Assembly (NCBI GenBank): GCA_016793525.1
Contig: JAEUJT010000123.1
Coordinates: 1-6,509, forward strand
Reading direction: 5' to 3'
Source of the DNA: Archangium sp.
Lineage (GTDB): Bacteria > Myxococcota > Myxococcia > Myxococcales > Myxococcaceae
DNA length: 6,509 nt
Position numbers and translations under genes: made by a program
Shown here: positions 1 to 5,457 of the stretch, piece by piece
Numbering within the stretch: the stretch's first letter is position 1
Layout of the letters: each line of letters starts with the position of its first letter
Notes under the pieces: generated by a model
Database searches by the model: none
What the model saw: the letters and a program-made list of their open reading frames with translations, nothing else
Told to the model about the DNA's origin: nothing

Positions 1-318
1 GGCCGCGTGTCGCAGCAGCTGGCCGAGGCCAACGGCGAGCTGGCCAAGGCGAAGCTCAAGGCCGACGCCACCTTGATTCAGGCGAAAAACGAGGCCGAGG
101 CGATTCTCACCGAGGCCAAGGCCCGCGCGCAGGGCACCGAAAAGGAGAACGCCGCCCTCGGTGGAGCCGGCGGCCGCACCATGGTGAAGCTGCGCATCGC
201 CGAGGCGCTCCAGGGCAAGCGCATCGTGCTGGTGCCGAGCGGCAAGGGCGCCAACCTGCAGACGCTCGACGTGAACCAGCTCATCTCGGCCACCGCCGCC
301 CAACGCGTGACGAAGTAG
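1..318 (+). CDS. SPFH/Band 7 (prohibitin/flotillin-like) protein, C-terminal fragment
   Basis: Only the last 105 residues are present; the frame is open through base 1, so the gene begins upstream. A GTG at 7-9 is in frame but lies inside the coiled coil and is not a credible start. Visible residues 3-50 are an Ala/Glu/Lys-rich helix (segments such as AKAKLKADATLIQAKNEAEA), typical of the coiled coil that follows an SPFH domain. Residues 54-95 form a compact tail with GGRTMVKLRIAEAL, then GKRIVLVPSGKG, then LQTLDVNQLI, which I recognise from the C-termini of bacterial SPFH proteins. These proteins oligomerise on the cytoplasmic face of the membrane and organise microdomains or modulate membrane proteases; that role is family knowledge, since the SPFH domain itself is outside the window. 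The stop is TAG at 316-318. The next gene follows on the same strand after 61 bp with no visible terminator, so co-transcription is possible. Confidence 0.8.
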   Translation, partial: GRVSQQLAEANGELAKAKLKADATLIQAKNEAEAILTEAKARAQGTEKENAALGGAGGRTMVKLRIAEALQGKRIVLVPSGKGANLQTLDVNQLISATAAQRVTK

Positions 319-379
319 CCGGTGGGCACGCTCCGTCTCGTGACTGAGCGGTGACGAAGCGCCCGGCACACTTGACTCC

Positions 380-1159
380 ATGCGTCGGTTCACCTCGCTC
401 CTCCGTTTCTGCTTCGGTTTCTTCGGCTTGGCCGTCGGCTCGCTCCTGGTCATCGCCGCGCTCATCCCCCTGTTGCCGTGGCGCGTGGCGCGCATCTTCG
501 TGTGCAACTTCTATGGCAAGACCGTGGGGCGCTTCGTCGTCTTCGCGGCCGGAGCGACGCCCAACGTGCTGCACGGCGAGCGGCTCGACGGCTCGATGCC
601 CGCCATCTACGTCGCCAACCACGCCTCGACCATCGACGCGTTTTTGTGCATCTGGCTCTGCCCGTACGGCGGCTGCGGCGTGCTGAAGAAAGAAATCGTG
701 CGCATCCCGTTCTACGGCCAGCTCGCGCTCCTCTCCGGGAACCTGCTCATCGACCGCACCGCGAAAGACAAAGCCGTCGAGGCGCTGAAAGAAACGGCCG
801 CGTTCGTGAAGGAAAAGAAGCTCGGCATGTGGATCATGCCCGAGGGCACCCGAAGCCGTGACGGCGCGCTCCTCCCCTTCAAGCGCGGATTCGTGCACCT
901 CGCCATCGCCACCGGCCTTCCAGTCGTGCCCGTCGTCATTCACGGCGCGCACAAGGCCTGGGAGGCGAAGACCTTCACCTTCAACCCGATGACCATCGAC
1001 GTCGAAGTGCTGCCGCCCATCGACACCTCGACGTGGACCGAGTCGACCGCCGGTGAACATGCCGACGCCGTGCGTGGCGCGTTCGCTCAGGCCCTCGCCG
1101 CCCGCAGCGTCGAGTCACCTCAGGTCGATGCGCCCGCGCTGCCCGTTCCCGGCGTCTGA
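380..1159 (+). CDS. plsC: 1-acyl-sn-glycerol-3-phosphate acyltransferase (PlsC/LPLAT family)
   Basis: This 259-residue protein matches the usual 240-260 residue PlsC size. Residues 12-34 are a hydrophobic membrane anchor. All four acyltransferase blocks are visible: NHASTID (catalytic His81 and Asp86 of HX4D), LKKEIVRIPFYG (102-113), PEGTRSRDG (154-162, the glycerophosphate-binding EGTR block) and GLPVVPVVIHGA (179-190). The expected reaction is acylation of lysophosphatidic acid to phosphatidic acid at the inner membrane, using acyl-CoA or acyl-ACP. The C-terminal tail (about 240-259) is Pro/Val-rich and probably non-catalytic. The ATG at 380 is the only sensible start: an in-frame stop (TGA, 341-343) lies just upstream with no ATG or GTG between. 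There is no recognisable Shine-Dalgarno sequence. The gene is complete and ends 16 bp before the convergent MaoC gene. Family membership is secure. Whether this is the main PlsC or a paralogue with another lyso-lipid substrate cannot be told from sequence. Confidence 0.92.
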   Translation: MRRFTSLLRFCFGFFGLAVGSLLVIAALIPLLPWRVARIFVCNFYGKTVGRFVVFAAGATPNVLHGERLDGSMPAIYVANHASTIDAFLCIWLCPYGGCGVLKKEIVRIPFYGQLALLSGNLLIDRTAKDKAVEALKETAAFVKEKKLGMWIMPEGTRSRDGALLPFKRGFVHLAIATGLPVVPVVIHGAHKAWEAKTFTFNPMTIDVEVLPPIDTSTWTESTAGEHADAVRGAFAQALAARSVESPQVDAPALPVPGV

Positions 1160-1172
1160 GCCGCGCGCGGCT
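1159..1172. other. 14-bp GC palindrome in the convergent gap; possible weak bidirectional terminator
   Basis: AGCCGCGCGCGGCT is a perfect palindrome. It starts at the last base of the plsC stop codon and ends 4 bp before the end of the MaoC gene. As RNA it could fold into a 5-bp AGCCG/CGGCT stem with a CGCG loop from either strand. No U-tract follows on either strand, so it does not meet the classical intrinsic-terminator pattern. Its position between two convergent stop codons is the main argument for a role in ending transcription. In DNA this GC-rich such a palindrome may arise by chance. Confidence 0.25.
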
Positions 1173-1175
1173 GAA

Positions 1176-2024
1176 TCACACAGCGTTTCGAGGCGCCCAG
1201 CGACCCACGAGGTGCGGCTTGCCGTCGCGCGCGCTCATCACTGAAAACTCCGTCGCCCCGTCACGCGTCGTGGACCCCAACGTCACCCGCGCGGGAATGA
1301 AGACCGGCAGCTTGAACTGCGCGGTGAGCTGGCCAGGCCCTTCAGCCTTCAGCTCGGCCAGGCACCGCGCGAGCGACCACAGCCCGTGGGCGATGGCCCC
1401 TTTGAAGCCGAACAGCTTCGCCGACAGGTCGGTGAGGTGAATGGGGTTCAAATCGCCTGCGATGCGCCCGTAGCGACGGCCGATGCCGTCTGGCACCTCG
1501 AGCGGCTTCGTCGACGCGTAGTCGATTGGCGCCGGCGGCGGAGGCCTCGTCAGCCCCTTCGCCTTCGCTCGAGAGAGAAACGTCGTCGTCTCCCGCCACA
1601 CCACGACGCCGGCGCTCCGCCACTCGGTGTGGAGCTCGAACTCCTGCCCGCGCTCCGTGAGACGCACGCCCTCGAGCCAGGCCACCAGGTCTCCGCGCGT
1701 CGCTGGGGTGAGCGGCGCCAGCACGTCGACCGAGTGCGCCAGGTGCACCAGCCCCAACAGCTTCACGGGGAAACCCGGCGACGACAGCAGCGCCAGGTGG
1801 AGGCCACTCGCCAAGATGTGTGGATACAACACGGGCACCACCGCGCTCTCTGGAGCGCCGCACACCCGCTGGTACGCCGCGAGGTGCACGGGGTCGATGG
1901 CCGCGTCGACCAACGTCGCCTCCACGCGCGGCACGTCCTGACCCTCGGGCACGCGCGCTGGCTTTCGCGACGCCAACACGCGCCCGTAGAGCTGCCACAG
2001 CGGCGGCGTCGACTCGAAGCGCAT
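1176..2024 (-). CDS. MaoC-type acyl-thioester hydratase/dehydratase (double hotdog)
   Basis: The 282-residue protein has the hydratase-2 signature at 185-196, YGRIAGDLNPIH, giving the catalytic pair Asp191 and His196, followed by AAxLFGF/IAHG-type residues (SAKLFGFKGAIAHGLWSLA, 201-219) that shape the active-site overhang. Residues 25-150 look like a second hotdog fold without the catalytic motif, including VPVLYPHILASGLHLALL (63-80) and GLVHLAHSVDVLAPL (91-105). The two halves are joined by a proline-rich linker (PPPPAP, 161-166). A degenerate N-terminal plus catalytic C-terminal hotdog in about 280 residues is the layout of actinobacterial HtdX and of eukaryotic-type hydratase 2. The expected chemistry is reversible hydration of (R)-3-hydroxyacyl/trans-2-enoyl thioesters; chain length and CoA versus ACP are unknown. 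The ATG lies 3 bp beyond the stop of the upstream kinase gene with only a weak purine-rich site, so translation is probably coupled to that gene. No signal peptide or membrane segment is visible. Confidence 0.88.
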   Translation of the reverse strand: MRFESTPPLWQLYGRVLASRKPARVPEGQDVPRVEATLVDAAIDPVHLAAYQRVCGAPESAVVPVLYPHILASGLHLALLSSPGFPVKLLGLVHLAHSVDVLAPLTPATRGDLVAWLEGVRLTERGQEFELHTEWRSAGVVVWRETTTFLSRAKAKGLTRPPPPAPIDYASTKPLEVPDGIGRRYGRIAGDLNPIHLTDLSAKLFGFKGAIAHGLWSLARCLAELKAEGPGQLTAQFKLPVFIPARVTLGSTTRDGATEFSVMSARDGKPHLVGRWAPRNAV

Positions 2025-2027
2025 CGG

Positions 2028-5000
2028 CTACCCGGTGATGCCCGACATCTGCCGGCGGAGCTGCTCGAAGCCCTCTTTGGCCATGGTGCGAATCTCCGAT
2101 GACTGCTTCGAGTCGCCCATCAGGCGCTGGAGCATCTCCACGCACGGCAACCCACCCACGTTCACCATGGCCATGATGAGCAGCTTGCGCTCCTCGAAGA
2201 ACTTGGCGCGGCCCAACAGCGGCGGCTTGGCGGAGACGAAGCGGAAGAGCAGCGCGAAGCCCGTCTCGTGCCCGCGGGTGGCGAGCGCCTCGTACATCAC
2301 CTCGCGCTCCCGGGCCGGGCGCGACTCGAAGTCGATGGCCTGCGCCAGCTCGAGCAGAATCGAGTTCGCCTGCGGCATGCCCGCCACGCCCAGGCACTGA
2401 AGCGCGGCGATGCGCACCTCGGCCGACGTGCCGGTGGCCGCCTTCTTCGCGAACGCCGCCGCTTCGCCCGAGGCCATGAGCGACACCGCGTCGAGCAACC
2501 GCACCTGCGTCTTGGTCGACACCACGCCCCACAGGCCGTCGATGAGCTGCATCGCCAGCGCGCTGCGGTCGTTGCTCTTGGCCATGATGACCAGCAGCTC
2601 GGCCTGCATCTGCTCGGGCGAGGCGCGAATGAGGTCGGCCATCGCCGCGGGCGCCATCTGGCTCTGTTTGATCTTCGGGGCCAACAACTCGCCGAGCATG
2701 AACAGGCTCTCGGGGTGGGTGACGAGCGCGAGCAGCTGGAGCAGCTGCGGCACGTCGGGCCCTTCGACGAAGGCGAGCGTCTTGTTGAACTCCTTCACGT
2801 CTCGCAGCGGGCCCTCGTTGAGCACCTGCTGCAGCAGCATCAGGCTCTTGTCGTCGGTCAACCCGCGGATCACGTCGCTCGCGAGCGCCGCCTCGACGCC
2901 GTCGGGCCGGTTCACCCCACCCTGCTTCAGGCGCCGCAGCATCGCGTTGAGCGCCGCGAAATCGCCCTGCATCAGCAGCGCGTCGACGATGGGTTGCACC
3001 ATCTCGACCAGCCGGTCTTTCGGCTCGAGCCCGCTCGACGCGAGCGACGTCACCAGCGACGTCAGCTTCGTCTGGTTGGGGTCGATGGGCTGCTCCGCCG
3101 CCGCGAGCCCGCTCGACTTGGGGCTGCCCATCACCGCGAACTGCGCGCCGAGAATCACGTCTTTCGCGCCCAGCGACTCGGCACCGGCCAACACCCGGTC
3201 CATCGTCGTCAGCACGGCCTCGTCGAGCCGGCCCTTCAGCGGCCCGTGGAGGATGCCGTGGATCTGCTCGGGCGTGAGCGGGTCGACGTGCGAGCGGGGG
3301 GCGCGCAGGCTCCAGTAGGTCATCGCGGCGAAGGCGATGCGGGTCGGCAGCGAAGGAGGGAGGTCGACCACCTCGCCCTGCCCCAGCGACGCGTCGATGC
3401 CGCGCGCGATCTCCGAGGCCAGCTCGTACGACAGCACCAGTCGGCGCCAGGTCGCGGGCCCGGTGGCCACCTCTTGCAGCCCCTGGCGAATCACCGAATA
3501 CAGCGACTGCCGAAGCACCGCGCGCTCATCGTTCGTCAGCTGGCCCGGCGCCGCATAGGCCCGCGGGTACACCTGCACCATGATGACCGAGGTCGCGATG
3601 CACAGCTGGGCGATGTCGCGCGCCTGCTTGGCCGAGAGCCCGAGATCGAGCGCGATGGTGGTGGCCAGAAAGGCCGCGTTGGTGGCCTGCGCCGACAGCG
3701 CGTCGGTGCCGTCGTAGCGCCCCATCACGCCCACCAGGCGCCGGCCCGGCCACGACGCCTCGGCGACGATGACGTCGGCCACGTGCAGCGCGCGCAGGTA
3801 GTCGAAGGCCTGCCCGTGCCACGCGTCGTTTACCAGGCGGTTCACGTCGTCCATCACCCGGCGCCACGCGTCGACCGGCGTCGCCGGCTGGTTGCGCGCG
3901 TCGAGCACCTCTTTCTTCCACACCAGGCGAACCGCGTTGAGCGTGTCGGCCTGCGGCACGAGCCCCGCGCGGAAGAGCCGCATCAACGTCGACACGTCTT
4001 CGGTGCCCGGCGCCTTCAAGAAGCCGAGCCGGTCGAGGCCGCGGCGCTCGAGCACCCAGGCGAGAATGCCGCCCATGTCGCCCTGGTCGACCGGCAGCAC
4101 CACCAGCTCGTCATCGACGCTGAGCACCTCGTTCTTGAAGGTGAACACCATCGAGCCTTGTTGCTTCAGCAGCTCGCCCAGCTTGCGCTCGAGCACGCGA
4201 GCCATGTGGCGTAGCACACGGTCGTTTTCGTCGTACGCCGGCGCCAACCGCGCGGCCCACGACAGCGCCATGAGCGGCTTGAGGTGCATCAACGACTGCG
4301 ACTCGAGCTCGAGCAGCACGCGCCCCAGCCGCACCGGGTGGAGCGGCGTCATCATCACCGGCTTCTTCGGCGCCGACTTCTTCTCGTCGGGCTTGGCCTG
4401 CGAGGCCGCCACGCCGGTGGTGATGTCGAAGTCGGGCATGGCAAAGGCCATTCCCGCAATCTCGTCGCCCGGCTTGCTGCCCGGGGGAGCGGCCATGGCG
4501 CTCGCCATCACCTGCGCCGCGTCGAACCGCCCTTGCTCGATGTCGGCCAGCGCCGCGTCGAGCTTCTTCATGTCGTCGAAGCGCGCCCACGGGTCTTTCG
4601 ACAGGCAGCGCTGCACCACCCACTCGACGCTGGTGGGGACCGACGGCTCGATGGCGATGAGCGAACGCACCGGCGTGTGACGGTGCCCGTAGATGACGCG
4701 GGTGAGCTCGAGGTCGTCGAAGGCGGTCTGCCCCGTCAACATGCGGAACAGCAGCACCCCCACGCTGTACACGTCGGCGCGCTCGTCGATGCGCAGGCCG
4801 GCGATCTGCTCCGGCGAGGCGTATTCGGCGGTGCGCAGCAGCATGTTCGAGCTGGTGAACTGCGTCAGCGCGCGCACGATGCCGAAGTCGAGCACCGCGA
4901 CCTCAGCCCCCTGCTCGTCGGTGCGGAGGAAGACGTTGGCCGCCTTGAGGTCTCGGTGCACCACCTTGGCCGTGTGCATCGCCAGCAGCCCCGCGCAGAC

Positions 5001-5369
5001 GTGCCGGGCGATGGCCAGCGCGCGTTGCCACTCGAAGCGAGTCGACTTGAGCAGCACCTGCTCGAGGTTCTCCTCGGGCATCGGCTCGAGCACGACGAAG
5101 ACGCCGTGCATGTCTTCGCCCCCGTCGAGCACCCGGTTCAGGTTGGGGTGCGTCGTCACCTTCAGGGCGAGGCCGATCTCGTGCGCGAAGCGCTGGCGCA
5201 GGAGCGTGTCGCTGGCGGAGTGCTTCAGCAGCAGCCGCTTCATCACCAGCGGGGTGTCGGTGGTCAGGTCGGTGACCCGGTACACCTCACCCATGCCACC
5301 GCGGCCGAGCAGGCCGTCGAGGCGGTAACGGTTGTTCACCACCTGAGGTGCTGGAGGCGCCGTGGTCAC
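2028..5369 (-). CDS. Ser/Thr protein kinase with degenerate HD-GYP-like and HEAT-like regions
   Basis: With the preferred GTG start at 5369 the product has 1113 residues. The kinase domain (about 15-275) carries a complete set of Hanks motifs: glycine loop GRGGMGEV (22-29), Lys44 in VMKRL, helix-C Glu64, HRDLKAAN (138-145), DFG (161-163), SPE (185-187), DVYSVG (199-204) and a distal Arg263, so it should be active. A charged Pro/Lys linker (about 290-340) follows. Residues about 341-735 resemble an HD-GYP output module but without the HD and GYP ligands. About 765-1105 is a run of short amphipathic helices resembling HEAT/armadillo repeats. There is no transmembrane segment, so the protein is probably cytosolic. 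The frame continues upstream to a GTG at 5495 and an ATG at 5459, but those extensions run into the divergent gene's start and add 30-42 low-complexity residues. The GTG at 5369 leaves the usual short leader before YRLDGLLGRGG. Only a weak GAG element lies 10 nt upstream of it. Substrates are unknown. Confidence 0.9.
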   Translation of the reverse strand: MTTAPPAPQVVNNRYRLDGLLGRGGMGEVYRVTDLTTDTPLVMKRLLLKHSASDTLLRQRFAHEIGLALKVTTHPNLNRVLDGGEDMHGVFVVLEPMPEENLEQVLLKSTRFEWQRALAIARHVCAGLLAMHTAKVVHRDLKAANVFLRTDEQGAEVAVLDFGIVRALTQFTSSNMLLRTAEYASPEQIAGLRIDERADVYSVGVLLFRMLTGQTAFDDLELTRVIYGHRHTPVRSLIAIEPSVPTSVEWVVQRCLSKDPWARFDDMKKLDAALADIEQGRFDAAQVMASAMAAPPGSKPGDEIAGMAFAMPDFDITTGVAASQAKPDEKKSAPKKPVMMTPLHPVRLGRVLLELESQSLMHLKPLMALSWAARLAPAYDENDRVLRHMARVLERKLGELLKQQGSMVFTFKNEVLSVDDELVVLPVDQGDMGGILAWVLERRGLDRLGFLKAPGTEDVSTLMRLFRAGLVPQADTLNAVRLVWKKEVLDARNQPATPVDAWRRVMDDVNRLVNDAWHGQAFDYLRALHVADVIVAEASWPGRRLVGVMGRYDGTDALSAQATNAAFLATTIALDLGLSAKQARDIAQLCIATSVIMVQVYPRAYAAPGQLTNDERAVLRQSLYSVIRQGLQEVATGPATWRRLVLSYELASEIARGIDASLGQGEVVDLPPSLPTRIAFAAMTYWSLRAPRSHVDPLTPEQIHGILHGPLKGRLDEAVLTTMDRVLAGAESLGAKDVILGAQFAVMGSPKSSGLAAAEQPIDPNQTKLTSLVTSLASSGLEPKDRLVEMVQPIVDALLMQGDFAALNAMLRRLKQGGVNRPDGVEAALASDVIRGLTDDKSLMLLQQVLNEGPLRDVKEFNKTLAFVEGPDVPQLLQLLALVTHPESLFMLGELLAPKIKQSQMAPAAMADLIRASPEQMQAELLVIMAKSNDRSALAMQLIDGLWGVVSTKTQVRLLDAVSLMASGEAAAFAKKAATGTSAEVRIAALQCLGVAGMPQANSILLELAQAIDFESRPAREREVMYEALATRGHETGFALLFRFVSAKPPLLGRAKFFEERKLLIMAMVNVGGLPCVEMLQRLMGDSKQSSEIRTMAKEGFEQLRRQMSGITG

Positions 5370-5420
5370 TGCGTGCGATCTCAAAGCACAGCCGGTGACC
5401 CGCGGCCACTGCCGCTTTGA

Positions 5421-5450
5421 TTGATCGCCCCGAGCGCCCTGCGCTACAGC
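5421..5450 (+). promoter_or_regulatory. Candidate sigma70-type promoter for the coiled-coil gene
   Basis: TTGATC (5421-5426) and TACAGC (5445-5450) are separated by 18 bp. An alternative -10 reading is GCTACA (5443-5448) with 16-bp spacing. Transcription would start about 7 nt after the -10 element, at roughly 5457-5458, which is the A of the ATG, so the message would have little or no leader. The bases before the ATG (cagcccccgcc) contain no Shine-Dalgarno sequence, which fits. The assignment rests on weak consensus matches in an 88-bp divergent spacer. No convincing promoter for the opposite-strand kinase gene is visible in the same spacer. Confidence 0.35.
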
Positions 5451-5457
5451 CCCCGCC

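Noticed and set aside
371..376. CTTGAC/TTGACT next to the plsC start resembling a -35 box
   Set aside because: It lies only a few bases before the ATG at 380, so no -10 element or transcription start could be placed before the gene.
380..1060. Overlapping frames within plsC, including a 259-codon - strand frame (281-1060)
   Set aside because: They are basic and His/Arg/Gly-rich without domains, whereas the + strand frame has all four acyltransferase motifs.
1342..2532. 396-codon - strand frame overlapping the MaoC gene and the kinase 3' end
   Set aside because: Arg/Gly/Ala-rich out-of-frame translation spanning the junction of two well-supported genes; no motif of its own.
2268..4214. 648-codon + strand open frame opposite the kinase gene
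   Set aside because: It is rich in Arg, His, Gln and Leu with no recognisable domain, and lies wholly antisense to a kinase protein with intact motifs. It is a GC-driven shadow frame.
5395..5409. Imperfect dyad GTGACCCGCGGCCAC in the divergent spacer, a possible operator
   Set aside because: Only five of seven pairs match, and similar GTGACC/GGCC strings are common in this GC-rich DNA.
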